From assembly GCA_023078685.1 (NCBI GenBank), contig JALGAS010000002.1, positions 2,852,001 through 2,916,000 of the forward strand: DNA of 64,000 bases, in the 5' to 3' direction. The translations under genes were made by a program, and so were the position numbers. This document shows, piece by piece, positions 53,699 through 64,000 of this stretch; positions within the stretch are counted from its first letter, which is position 1, and every line of letters starts with the position of its first letter. Below the pieces are notes generated by a model. That model searched no databases and was not told the origin of the DNA. It saw only the letters and a list, made by a program, of their open reading frames with translations. Origin of the DNA: Neopestalotiopsis rosae (lineage: Eukaryota > Ascomycota > Sordariomycetes > Amphisphaeriales > Sporocadaceae).

Positions 53699-55004
53699 TT
53701 ATTGCGGAGATGTCGGGGGATGATTTTGGTGATTGTTGTGTAGCTCGCTGCCCATATATCCAGTGTCCAGCTCCCTGGACGCCGACGTGGGTCCTGGCGG
53801 AGTCTCGAGCTCGGCTAGATTGTGAGCGGGAAGCTCGGCATAGTGTGCGTCGCCGTAGTGCGATTGGCCGTAGGGTGAGGTAGGGCTGATGGCGGAGGCG
53901 TGGCTTGGATCCGTCGTTGGATAGTCCTTGTTCTTGAAGGCATAGTTCTCTTGGTAAGGACTTCCCTGTGCTGTGCTTGATTCGCCCATCTCGACAGCAC
54001 TATGTCCTTGTCCTCCGGCATCTGTGGCAGCAGCGCCTTTGCCTTTCCGCCGACGGAGAAGGAAGAAGATGGCGGCAGCGATCAGAGCCACACCGGCGAT
54101 CGAGCCGATAACAGCCCCGGCAATGGTGCCTCCGCTCACTGAACTCGACGAGTCTGTAGAGGCCGTACTTGTAGCCGATGTTTGCGCGGCAGATGTAGTA
54201 GAATCTGATGCTGTGGCTGACGCTGTCGATGTCTAGTAGTACTGTTGTCAGATACCTAGCCTCGAACATGGTTTGTCCAATTGAATGGTGCGTTACAGTT
54301 CTGTCACTTACCACTGATGAAGTCAACTTCTTTCCCTCAATGGGGTGGGCAAAAGCCTGATCCGTTGATTTTGGCGAAAAGAGGCCGGTTCCCGTGAAGC
54401 CCTGGGTGTCATATCCACTCACGGTCACTGTATGCCCTGCTGTGAAATCGCTGTAACATGTTGCTCCATATGCTGGCCGATTGGTGTCTGTTGGGTCATC
54501 GGGCATGTGGATTAAAAAGCCACTGAAAGATTATCGCTGGTCAGCATTCAGGTCTGCAGACAGATTTGATGAAAGGTTGAAAGATCACGGTATCATGCTA
54601 GCGGCATATCATCCAGAGCCTCTTCTGTCACTCAAGATCATGCGCGCCATGCATGATTCTTCATAGCAGTGTCTCACGAACCTTGGACATAATGCAATGT
54701 AACCATTGTCTTGCTCATAAGCGGTAATCCAGTTCTCAGGGGCCACCAAAGGGCTCATCATGGGTGCTATCGAAGACGATGCGTTGGCGATGCTAGTGTA
54801 ATCATCGATATACTCGGTCGGATAGCAGTCTGGGTAGATGGTGCCTGGCACCGGTTGCGGTTCATTCAACCATATCTGATATCCGGGTGATGAAAGTTGA
54901 GTCAATTGCATCGAGTAGCATGTTGATGGCGCCTTGAACTCTGTTGTCAAGGCCACTACGGTCGCCGCCGTCACTGACGCCGCCGTCGAGGTAGTGGACG
55001 ACAT
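53699..55004 (-). CDS. Ser/Thr-rich single-pass membrane protein
   Basis: Three exons: 54682-55004, 54312-54522 and 53699-54232; introns 159 and 79 nt; about 355 aa. The outer part is Cys-containing (STCYSM, YPDCYPTEY, ALCPR, ATCYSDF) and moderately Pro/Tyr-rich, then a Ser/Thr/Ala-rich stalk (TSTASATASDSTTSAAQTS), one membrane segment (GTIAGAVIGSIAGVALIAAA) with RRRKGKG just inside, and a cytosolic tail of about 115 residues rich in Pro, Ser, Tyr and His. This layout is common in fungal cell-surface proteins of the Mid2/WSC sensor type, but no WSC domain is visible. A typical signal peptide at ATG 55004 is not clear; a further upstream exon is possible. The function is unknown. Confidence 0.72.
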
Positions 55005-57817
55005 GTTTTGTGATGGTCTGTAGATAAGACGCCCTTTTGCGATCCAATGTTTACTGAGAGGGATTGAAGCCCGTGCGGCGATAGATAGCCGTTGAGGCAA
55101 GATTCAGAACGACGCTTGCACCGGCAACGTTTTGGCAAAAAGGAAACTAGAAGATGAAATGCCGAGAAAGCTCAATCCTTCTCGGATCTGCGAACCCGCA
55201 AGTAGGTATACTTCTACAACGCACCACACGTTACTGAGCGCGTGCATGCGTTGCATATCAGGGGATTCTCTTCGCGAGGCGTAAACCCTGGTCGCAATAT
55301 CTGCACCTGTGCGGCGCAGAACGCGCCCAGAATCCACAATGCATCCCACCGTGGTAGGCTGTAGCCGACTTTCCCTTTCCACCCGGGAGTCGCGGAGAGA
55401 AGATGCTAGCAGCGATAGTAGGTAGGGTACGTGCGCGTATGGGAGACGAATATTGAAAGAACTGTGCAAATTTCTAGATTGTCATGGCGAGTTTTTAGTG
55501 GTGATGGTATCTCAAGCGCTGAGTTTAAGATCACACTGTTCTACTCTCCCCACACCATGGCAATTCGAGCTGGTGACGACACTACAGTGAATCCTGCGAC
55601 GCCTATCTCCAGAGCCAGAGGATTGGGAGGACGCCGAAGACCCGACGACACGTTCAACCCTGGGTGTGCCAGTCGCTGAAGAATCACAAATATTGGACCT
55701 GATTGCATAATGGCGTCAGGTCTCATGTTAACGAAGGAGACAATCCATGATTCCACGAATGAGTGCGAGGACTTGGCAGAATCCTTTCCTGGGGTTTGGG
55801 ATGCTTTTTTTCGAAGGAACTGGGGGGTCTGGGGGCCAGGGCCACGCTTTATTACCAAACTGGGGATCCTGGGAGGGACTTTGTAGGGAAGAGGGGATTG
55901 GCCTGTTCGTATTTGCTAGCAGCAGCTAGGTACGGACTGGACCCATCTGCCATCAACGGCTCGAGCCGGTAGTTCGTCGACGGTGGCGTTGCCTGCCGCT
56001 GGAACTTAAACACTTGGTGCTCCTCATCCATCGTCTATGGATCTCGTTGTCGTTATTCGAGTTCGTCTGTTCATGGACAGACTTGCGGTTTGCAATCTCG
56101 ATGCGAATCAATAGAGGGTCTCGAGTTCAAAGCGCGATAGCAGAGTGTCCAACACCATTGATTTTCAGTCGGCCGACGGTTGACCGCAAGCGAAAGGAAA
56201 AAAGTGGACTTGGGTCAAATGAGGGCAGTCGAGCGGTTGAGTGTGGTGTGGGTTCATGGATAGAAATGGCGCTAAATTCTTTAGCTTGCGAAAGACCGTT
56301 GCATGGAATTTTATCCACTGCTAGGAAATTGGGGACCATTGACCTGAACGATCTTTTGCTTCCCCAGCTCTTCTTCGCTGGCTTCGGGATATGACAGTCG
56401 GGTATATCGTACTGTGTATTGAGCAGGAAATAAAGACTCTAAACCCCTACTTTTCCTGCCGGGCCGTCGGAGTTAAGCAGAACAAAAAGTCCATCTGAAT
56501 TTTGATGCTGGGAAGAAGGTCTAGACCGATGGGGACAGACACCTCAGGCTTATTTTGTGGTGGTTCTAGGGTCCCAAGCTCACTGTAGATCGTTTCCAAC
56601 CCATCTTGGCCATATTCCATGGAGACAGCTTGCAGTTAGTTGGAGCGTCAAGTGATCAACCACTCCGCCTGTCCAGTCCTTAGTGGTAATGGCTGGCGAT
56701 AAGATGAGACAGACATCATTATGCTATGCGCAGCGAGTTGCAGCACAATGTCGAGTGCAAACACATGAGATGGAAGAAGGGGCCATGATGCCTCGGGACT
56801 CTTGAAGCATATTTCTGGACATTGACCTGTGAATTTTCAGCTTCAATCAAATTACCTTCAGATAAACATGGCACTGAAGTATTATTGGTCATGCCTGAGC
56901 CAATCGCTCGAATCTTCATGCCCCCTTTGCCCCCTAATAATACAACACACAGGGTAGTAACAGGCCACGACCCAAACCGCTGGACCACCCTTCATTGGCC
57001 AGACGGCGGCCCAAAAGCTGGTTTTGTGCGAGCTCAGCCCTATATCAAGCATTTTCACTAAAAAGGGGACAAACCTTCAAGTTGCACGCGCGCCGGACAT
57101 GACTTATTATTACTAGCCAGTCTTATATTTCATCGGCACCGACTGTTTGCTGAATGCGGCCGTTGACGTACGTTGTCGGAATCCTTCGAGGCGAGTACCG
57201 CCCAATTGTCCACCCCCACGGGTCCTACGTGTTCACGTCTCACTTTTCAATATTCCCGGATCTCCAGCTTCTATTTCAGCTTTGGCAAGAAAAGAAGCAT
57301 GTTTTCCGACGATCCTACGCTCTTGCGCCTTTTCTATACCCACCTTTTATACCCTCCAGCGGCCGCTCGTACCATACAGCCCTTACCAATGGTTGCTCAC
57401 AGTGCACACCGTCCTGAGGCCCGCCCAGGGTCGTGTCGATGCAAGGCCCTGTCACATCGGCCGCTGGGCTGAAGCCAGGGGTGTTTCCCTCCCACCCCGC
57501 CTAATTGAGTAAACTCTGGCGAACTCGGCTCAGCGCCGGAATTCTAGGCCTTGAACCGGTGCACGCTGTTGCGAGGTACATGAAAGCACTGTATTCTGAT
57601 TGTAAAAGTCAAGCACTTATGGCACTTTGCACAGTGGTCAAACTACAATTCACGCATCGCGCTCGATCATATGATTCATGAGGATTGAATTTATTGAAAG
57701 AGAGATGGAAAATAAAACGTTAACAGTCTGCAGCCATCAGGAACCCTAGGATGAAGAGAATGACCTAGGTAGCCACGGTCTGATGGACATGCTTCCCCCA
57801 GTGTGTCTTCTCATGCT
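55005..57817. other. Gene-poor spacer of 2.8 kb
   Basis: Upstream of the membrane-protein gene and 3' of the NRPS. Frames at 55541-55858 and 57147-57512 lack motif support. Confidence 0.4.
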
Positions 57818-60800
57818 TCAACCTTCTCGTGGGTACGGATTGTATTGAGATTCTCGATGTCGAGACTCGACCGGCACAATTGCCATGACCTCTTCTAGTA
57901 TGCCGCCACCGCCCTCCAACATTTCGTTCCCAGACAATCGCAGATCGTCTGTATTCAGCCGCAATCCACCCGGAGCAAACACGCAGTTCAGCAGTAATTT
58001 CAGACTGGCAAACAACTTGGCAACCTTTTCGGCACTGGCCATCTCTAATGCGAATATGGCTTCAATCTCCACCTTGGCGTTCCGGGGATGCATGTTGAAC
58101 GTCAGATGGAAAGGCCACACGCCGACCGCAATCTTCTCGACCCTAGATCTCCTGAGCTCCAGCGAGTCCGTGGCCGGTTCCTCGTATGCGCCTTGGTCAT
58201 TGATCAAGATCCAGTACGCCGAGGATTCCATTTGAGACAGCAATTGATTGTCCAAGCCCACGGTATGCTGCATGGCAAGGCCTTCGATCGTGTGGTTCTG
58301 GACAAGCAAGGCGTGGTCAAGAACGGTTCCAGCTTGGAGCCCGACACAGAGCGGCACAGCACCTATCGTGGGCCCCGCCAGCTCTTCCACCCCAGGAAAG
58401 TCGCTGCTGCGACCGTTGACTTGGTTCACTGTAAGAACATTGTCGGAATTCTCCACAATCGCCACCGCCAGCGTCCAGCACGTAAGTAAAAGGCAAGAAT
58501 GTGATATGTTTGAATGATCGGGAGTGAGAAGATCAATGTCCATCGTCATCTTTCTGCTGCTTCGAGCATCGAGTTGGCTCCAGTCTACTGGGGACAGCGA
58601 GGCAAACTGTCTCCCAATGTATTCCTGGCGCAAGATTGAAGATTCGAGGGCGTGTTCAGAGCTGTTCTGCCGACAAACATGCGCAATCAAATTTCGGTAG
58701 GATGGCCGTGCCGGGGGCAGGGAGTTGTGCTGGTATGCGTAGTCAATGTCTTGCCAGATGAGACGGCGGCTCCACTGATCCCAAATGGCATGATTACTGC
58801 TCCAGACGAGATAATCTGGCTGGTTACTGTTCTCTTCATCATGAATGATGCTGAAACGGCTCAATGGTGCGCCAAGTTCCCAGGAGAGGACTCGGTCCCG
58901 CTCGAAACACAAGTCTAGCTGTCCAAATTGACGGCATGCAAATTTCTCCTTGCAAACCAGCTGGATGAGTTTCCCCGAGACCAAAATGATGCGAGTCCGT
59001 AGACTCGGGGTGGCCTCGCATACGCGCTCCAATGCGGACTCTAGCCTAGGAATGTCAATGACATCTGGCAGCTTGTAAAGGTGATGGTATGTCGTCGAGC
59101 CTGGAGATGCTACTGCTTTCTTCATATAGAAGCTCTGCAGGTCAAGACACGGGTACATGTCCTCAATATCATTCTCGGACAATCCGTAAAGTGAGAGCTG
59201 GTCCACGATCAGCTTCAAATCACAGCCCGCCTCTTCTAGCAGACGAGAACCAGGCACGCTCATCGGCTCGGGATTCGCCTGGATCTGCTTGAGCTGCAAG
59301 GCCATGTCTTTTAGAACGGGATACTTGAAGATGGACTGTGCAGTGAGTGAAAGCTGCGCCTCACGAGCCAGAGTTACTAGGCGGATTGCCGTCATGGAAG
59401 TGCCGCCGAGCTCAAGAAAGTTGTCATCAAGTCCGAATTGGTTCTCTTCCAACGACATCAAATCTTGCCAGAGGCAATGTAGCTTGATTTCTTCATCTGA
59501 CTGCGGCGGTCTCACCACCCTGACTCTGTCATTGGTGTTCATGTCAGACAATGAGAGTCGAGAACCGAATGCCTTAAGAGCTCGTCGATCTGCTTTGCCA
59601 TTTGCGGTGACAGGAAATACAGTTACGCTCAGGAAGACACTGGGGATCATGTAGCTCGGTAGAAGGCGAGATAAATATTCGACCAAGGCGCGTTTCTCGC
59701 TCGCGAAACAATTGCTCAGTGCTGTGTCCACCTCGATAGCATTTTGCAGCTTGTGCTTCTTCAAAGTCATGAACGCGGCCACAACATCCGAATCATGTCC
59801 TTTGAATCTTATGATGTCCACAAGAACATCAAGGCTCTCATCGGCAAGGTGTGTCTTGATATGGTGCTCAACCTCTTTTGCCTCAAACCTTTGGCCGTGG
59901 AGTTTAACCTGGCCGTCCGCACGGCCTACGCTCGTGAGACTTCCGTCTAGATTATACTTCACGAGGTCACCTGTTTTGAACACGATCGTTTTCTCCTTGC
60001 GGAAGTCGGCAAGCCATGCAGGAGTAGCAATAAAACGTTTCTCCATTTCCAAAGGTCTGTTGATGTACCCATCCGCCAGAGTCGGGCCTTCAATCAGCAG
60101 TTCCCCGATAGCTCCGAGAGGGCTCAAGCGTTCAAGATTTTCCGGATCTACCACCCACAGGCTCGCTCCCACTGCCCGGCCGAGATTGTGAGGGTCGTCT
60201 TCAGCCATGCTGAAGTTCGAGGTCTGTTTTGCGGTAAACTCACTCGGTCCGTAGCCATTGACGAGTTGTACGCGTCCAGCCCAGGTACGTATGAGATCTC
60301 GATCAGGTGGCTCGCCTGAGAGAAGTAGAACCTGCAAACTTGGCACCTTGTCGGCGTCGAGCATACGTGCCATTGATGGTGTGACATTGGCAAAGATAAT
60401 CTTTGCTCGTCCAATGTACCCAGATAGGTCATCCATTATGTCCTTGTCCGAGGGAATACAAATACACCCACCCGCTGCCAGCGTTGCCAATATGTTCTCA
60501 ATCCCGAGTCGGAAAGTATAAGGACCGAATTGCAACACACGGCTGCCTCGGCCTCTCTGGATCAAAGACTTCCTGGTCACCACGCCAGTAGCGAATGCTG
60601 CATGCCTGACAGGAAAAGTCTTCGGCTGTCCGGTGGTACCAGACGTCTGCAATGCGTATATGAGGCTGTCCGGGCTCACAGACGTGGGCAGAACTCCCAA
60701 GTCAGGACTTAGCCTTTCCGCAGCGAGGCCGTCCACCACGAGGATCCTCCAAGGGCCATCAGTGAGGCTCGCCCGTTGCTGGCTAGAGCACAAGATGAGC

Positions 60801-61792
60801 TGTACTCCGGTATCCTGGGTAAAAGCGAGCAACCGCTCCCGAGGATAACCCGGCGAGAAGGGCGCAAATGCTCCGCCAGCCTTCATGATTGCTATCAAAG
60901 CCACTACAGCCCACGAGCTCTTTTCGAAGCAGTGACCGACGAGTGCGTTTGGTCTGACACCCATATGGACTAGCTCAGCAGCAAAAATGCGGGAAGTTCT
61001 GTCAAGTGATTCATAACTCAAAGTACCATCCCAAGCGTCGATGGCCACCGCAAGAGGGAATTGTTTGATCTGCGTATCGAGAAGTTCAACAACAGATATC
61101 ATGATAGGCTTGTGGTGTACGGCATTCCAGTTGAAGAAGCGAGCTTTGTCGAACTCACTCGCCAAGTTGAGCTCACAAATTCTTGTGGAATCTGCCACGG
61201 AGCACAACTGGCTCAATGCCTGCTCGAACTGTAGAGCAAATACCCGGACTTGGTCCTCGGACAGCGTGGTATCATCAAACGTCCAGGACATGTTGACTTG
61301 CCTCGAGTCTGGAGTGATTGTAATGACCAAGGAATATTCGTGGAGGCATTTCAAGACTTGTTGTACTTGAGCGGCGTCTCCAACATGGGGTACTGAATCC
61401 AGGATCTGTATGAGCAAGAGAACGCGAAAGGTAGAAGATGAACGAATGTCGCGATCAACCTCGCGAGTTCGTAGCTGACCATGCTGCTCGTAACGTATAG
61501 ATGCTACGAGCTGCTCTTGCAAATCCGTGAGGAACGTCGAAATCTTCTTGTTTCGATCAACCTTGACGTGTACGGGAAGCGTTGAAAGAGTTGACTCAAT
61601 GACGTCGTGCAACTCTGCTGGAAGGTAATTGTGGCCATTAATGGTGTCTCCAAAGATAATAACCTCAGAGTTCTCGTAATGGCTGAGAAGAATGGCAAGA
61701 GCTGCTCTGGCCAATATGATGAAGGCGACATCTTTTCTCGTGGTTCGGGAAGCATCGGTAGTGAGCGTGACACAAGATCTCTCGGACCTCAT
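57818..61792 (-). CDS. Single-module NRPS: partial C - A - T - terminal C
   Basis: One exon, ATG 61792, about 1324 aa. Residues 1-220: C-terminal lobe of a condensation domain (FIILARAALAILLSHYENS, later TFRVLLLIQILDSV) without the HHxxxDG lobe. Residues about 235-720: adenylation domain with A2 GGAFAPFSPGYPRERL, A3 LQTSGTTGQPKTFPV (about 382), A5 LVNGYGPSE, A7 FKTGDLVKYNLDGSL, A8 VGRADGQVKLHGQRFEAKEV (about 622), A10 NGKADRRAL. Residues about 755-830: carrier domain with the pantetheine Ser in LGGTSMTAIRL (about 798). Residues about 860-1310: condensation-like domain with NHAIWDQWS (about 999), like the SHxxxDxxS of fungal terminal CT domains. It loads one amino or hydroxy acid. The in-frame sequence upstream meets a stop within about 75 bases and no lobe-coding exon is visible, so the N-terminus is either lost or never present. 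Confidence 0.88.
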   Translation of the reverse strand: MRSERSCVTLTTDASRTTRKDVAFIILARAALAILLSHYENSEVIIFGDTINGHNYLPAELHDVIESTLSTLPVHVKVDRNKKISTFLTDLQEQLVASIRYEQHGQLRTREVDRDIRSSSTFRVLLLIQILDSVPHVGDAAQVQQVLKCLHEYSLVITITPDSRQVNMSWTFDDTTLSEDQVRVFALQFEQALSQLCSVADSTRICELNLASEFDKARFFNWNAVHHKPIMISVVELLDTQIKQFPLAVAIDAWDGTLSYESLDRTSRIFAAELVHMGVRPNALVGHCFEKSSWAVVALIAIMKAGGAFAPFSPGYPRERLLAFTQDTGVQLILCSSQQRASLTDGPWRILVVDGLAAERLSPDLGVLPTSVSPDSLIYALQTSGTTGQPKTFPVRHAAFATGVVTRKSLIQRGRGSRVLQFGPYTFRLGIENILATLAAGGCICIPSDKDIMDDLSGYIGRAKIIFANVTPSMARMLDADKVPSLQVLLLSGEPPDRDLIRTWAGRVQLVNGYGPSEFTAKQTSNFSMAEDDPHNLGRAVGASLWVVDPENLERLSPLGAIGELLIEGPTLADGYINRPLEMEKRFIATPAWLADFRKEKTIVFKTGDLVKYNLDGSLTSVGRADGQVKLHGQRFEAKEVEHHIKTHLADESLDVLVDIIRFKGHDSDVVAAFMTLKKHKLQNAIEVDTALSNCFASEKRALVEYLSRLLPSYMIPSVFLSVTVFPVTANGKADRRALKAFGSRLSLSDMNTNDRVRVVRPPQSDEEIKLHCLWQDLMSLEENQFGLDDNFLELGGTSMTAIRLVTLAREAQLSLTAQSIFKYPVLKDMALQLKQIQANPEPMSVPGSRLLEEAGCDLKLIVDQLSLYGLSENDIEDMYPCLDLQSFYMKKAVASPGSTTYHHLYKLPDVIDIPRLESALERVCEATPSLRTRIILVSGKLIQLVCKEKFACRQFGQLDLCFERDRVLSWELGAPLSRFSIIHDEENSNQPDYLVWSSNHAIWDQWSRRLIWQDIDYAYQHNSLPPARPSYRNLIAHVCRQNSSEHALESSILRQEYIGRQFASLSPVDWSQLDARSSRKMTMDIDLLTPDHSNISHSCLLLTCWTLAVAIVENSDNVLTVNQVNGRSSDFPGVEELAGPTIGAVPLCVGLQAGTVLDHALLVQNHTIEGLAMQHTVGLDNQLLSQMESSAYWILINDQGAYEEPATDSLELRRSRVEKIAVGVWPFHLTFNMHPRNAKVEIEAIFALEMASAEKVAKLFASLKLLLNCVFAPGGLRLNTDDLRLSGNEMLEGGGGILEEVMAIVPVESRHRESQYNPYPREG

Positions 61793-63348
61793 GACGAGAC
61801 CAATCACACTCTTGAAGGGTTGTTTGAGAAGTAATAGGCAAGTTGTGCACTGATGGCGCTACTGCGTACAGCAGGCTAGATATATACAGGTACTTGCTGC
61901 TCTTTGATACTCAGGAACAAGAATCCGGGTGGGAATAGCTACTCCTATTATATGCGTGTACATGTCTCTCAATAAATAGATCATCGAAGCTAAGCAGGTT
62001 CTCAATACTTTAGGTTACAGTAAGTGCTGTCGGTATGTCTGATTTGGCCTACTATATCAAAAAGTGGGTCGGTGGTAAGGCGAGCCAGGAAAATGCGAAG
62101 ATATGGTGTTTCGAAGACAAAGTGGCCACTGCGACCCAACTGCACAAGTGCACTTCAAAGGGCACTGAACTGAAAACATCTATATGCCTATAATGGCAGT
62201 CACATCGTAATTTCGTCGAGCTCCCATGATATTACAAGATCTCTTTCCCATGCCGCATCCTTAATTCGATGGTTGAAATAGCACTACGCTTGAAATGGCG
62301 ATTTTAATTCAATGGGATCATTACCAAGATGGGGTTGTTACCGAGATGGGATAGTTACTGGAAGTGGACTCGAAAACTGACGAAAGACCGGTAGTTCACT
62401 GGCCTTGCCTGGAGCCGAAGTCAACCTTGTCAATGGCAATGTTTAATAGAATTGAAATTCATCGAACAAAATCTTCTCGTATTTCTCTTCCATGTTGCCG
62501 TTCCGAAAGCGGGAGAGTGGCGGTGAGCCTTACAACTCTTTGAAGTGGTCCAATATATTGTTTACGGTCGTTGAAATACCCCTGACACCGAAGCACAAGA
62601 ATTGGTACGTTTGGCCCGCGCTGTCAAAGTTTTGACCTTGACCAATCCGATTCGGTACATTGTCCATTTTGGGCTATCTGCCTAATCTGGACGGATTACC
62701 CGTTACGGAGGCTACCTCTATCCTATGCATATAGGGCTCATTGAATGCAGCCAACTAGGTAGCTTTTGCAGTCAGCACGGCTGGATACGCAAGTTCGAAC
62801 ACAATATATCCGAAAAGATATTCCAACGAGCAAAGGAATAGGAGGAATTCGTAATCTGCTTCTAGTTCTTTCAGCTGGTAGAATATGTACAGACTCCATG
62901 TAATTATTACTAGCGTGCTCTACACCAAAAGCGTGCAACATCCGAGCCTGATGCTCACTTACGTGTTCGGATCACCCGTCGACTATAGCCTCCAAGCACG
63001 CCTGTTCTAGATACCGTATGAACTTTTTGAAAATATGGTATATGTCGCACGCGGTCAACAAGCTGGCCAGTTTCTGTTTTCTGTTTTCTTTTTCTTTTTC
63101 ATAATAATCCATTTAGGATGACACTTGATAATATGATAATCCGGAGCCGGGAAAGAAATACCGTTGTGGCATTGATGTAGTGTGGCCGCCGCAGATCACC
63201 TGCTCGGTTACATCAGGGAGCTCTTCGACACATCTCTATTGAAGCTCTGTAGGATTAACTCACACATTCTTCGTTTCGTTCATGATCACATGTTTTACTT
63301 GGTTTGAGCCAAGATAGTCGCTGTCTATCGCAACATATTATACTTCGT
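61793..63348. other. Spacer upstream of the NRPS
   Basis: A TATATA-like sequence near 61879-61886 lies about 90 bases before the NRPS ATG, supporting transcription from here. I searched the minus strand for the missing condensation lobe (HHxxxDG) to about 62700 and saw none. No other gene supported. Confidence 0.45.
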
Positions 63349-64000
63349 CTACTCGACGAAGTCTGGAACAATTCTCCCTCTCATATCCTTTCTTATCACA
63401 CACAGCCTCTTCGCATAATCGAGATAGCTTTCGTGGGGCTGGATCTCGCGGCTACCCGTCAGCTTCAGCTTCGCTTTTCTGAAGCCGCTCCATGGGCGTA
63501 CAAAACCACTTTGGCCAGTCAATGCCTGGTACTCGGCTGGTGATATCCTCTGCTGCTCGTTGAAACGACCAACGAGGAGCCAACGTCTTACAACCACGGA
63601 TCGCGTCCGCTCCATCACGTCGACAGGGCCATTTTCTCCAATATAAGATGTTCGTGCCCCACGGCGGACCAGGAAACTCACGGATTCCAGGTTCCCATAC
63701 AGACATGCACCCATGAGGGCTGAGCCGTAAGGCGAGCCTTCGAAATCAATCTCAGCGCCCATCTCTAGGCAATTTTCCATCATATCGATATGATTGTTGT
63801 ACGCCGCCACGCAAAGAGGACTGAATCCACGATCTGGTTGTAAGTTCATAATCCTTGAAAAGTCGTGAGTTGATAGCAAGCGGCGAAAATGCCGGAACCG
63901 GGCCACTAAGAAGGCGATAGTACTATACCTTCCAGGGTATAGGTGCCACGGAAATGGACTTGTCCTGTCAAGGCCTAAGTCTCCGATGTGTAAGACCAAG
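63349..64000 (-). CDS. Ankyrin-repeat protein, 3' part only (runs off the window)
   Basis: The C-terminal 216 codons of a gene whose start lies beyond the right edge. Two ankyrin units are visible: GFSPLCVAAYNNHIDMMENC followed by LEMGAEID, and GSALMGACLYGNLESVSFLV followed by RRGARTSYI. The rest is basic and ends with LCVIRKDMRGRIVPDFVE. Such fungal ankyrin proteins act as interaction scaffolds and are often linked to NACHT, HET or lipase-like N-termini, which would lie outside. No function can be set from this end. Stop at 63349. Confidence 0.75.
   Translation of the reverse strand, partial: LVLHIGDLGLDRTSPFPWHLYPGRYSTIAFLVARFRHFRRLLSTHDFSRIMNLQPDRGFSPLCVAAYNNHIDMMENCLEMGAEIDFEGSPYGSALMGACLYGNLESVSFLVRRGARTSYIGENGPVDVMERTRSVVVRRWLLVGRFNEQQRISPAEYQALTGQSGFVRPWSGFRKAKLKLTGSREIQPHESYLDYAKRLCVIRKDMRGRIVPDFVE

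Noticed and set aside
53584..53883. Plus-strand frame opposite the membrane-protein gene
   Set aside because: Antisense shadow over the 3' exon without motifs.

Overview
The window looks like a filamentous ascomycete chromosome segment, most plausibly a Sordariomycete (Hypocreales-like); the placement is inference. The support is short introns (about 44-90 nt, GT..AG with ..CTAAC-like branch points), a HET-domain gene, fungal-specific families (DUF3176, KP4-like protein, asco-laccase, YGL114W-type OPT transporter, fungal NRPS) and long gene-poor spacers. I found no rRNA, tRNA or CRISPR array. Exon boundaries below were worked out by hand from splice signals, reading phase and continuity of family motifs.

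Layout. 0-8 kb: a bHLH regulator, a five-exon OPT transporter, an unknown 227-aa protein and a secreted HEYTH metallopeptidase. 8-20 kb: a self/non-self-like area with a frameshifted unknown gene, a DUF3176 membrane protein, a protein-kinase-like gene, a HET gene, and decayed fragments of another HET gene and of an MFS transporter. 20-25 kb: a KP4-like secreted protein, an EasG/NmrA-like oxidoreductase and a small secreted protein. 26-34 kb: an FAD monooxygenase, a 676-bp foldback transposon, a cytochrome P450 and a short-chain dehydrogenase. 35-42 kb: a GH32 fructosyltransferase/invertase, a six-cysteine secreted protein and a four-exon laccase. 43-51 kb: nitroreductase, RidA-like protein, FAD monooxygenase and a six-exon P450. 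53-64 kb: a Ser/Thr-rich single-pass membrane protein, a one-module NRPS that starts inside a condensation domain, and an ankyrin-repeat gene running off the right end.

How the genes may work together. The set is accessory in character: secreted effector-like proteins, sucrose/fructan use, oxidative tailoring enzymes, one NRPS and incompatibility genes. The stretch 43.9-50.6 kb (nitroreductase, RidA-like, FAD monooxygenase, P450) with the nearby laccase is a candidate for aromatic or nitrogen-heterocycle metabolism; the grouping is inference from adjacency. The foldback element, transition-rich repeats and broken gene relics show transposition and gene decay here. No wholly new system is proven; the best leads are the foldback element, the truncated-C NRPS, the HET/kinase-like area with relics, and several genes whose final exon or frame would be missed by simple ORF calling.
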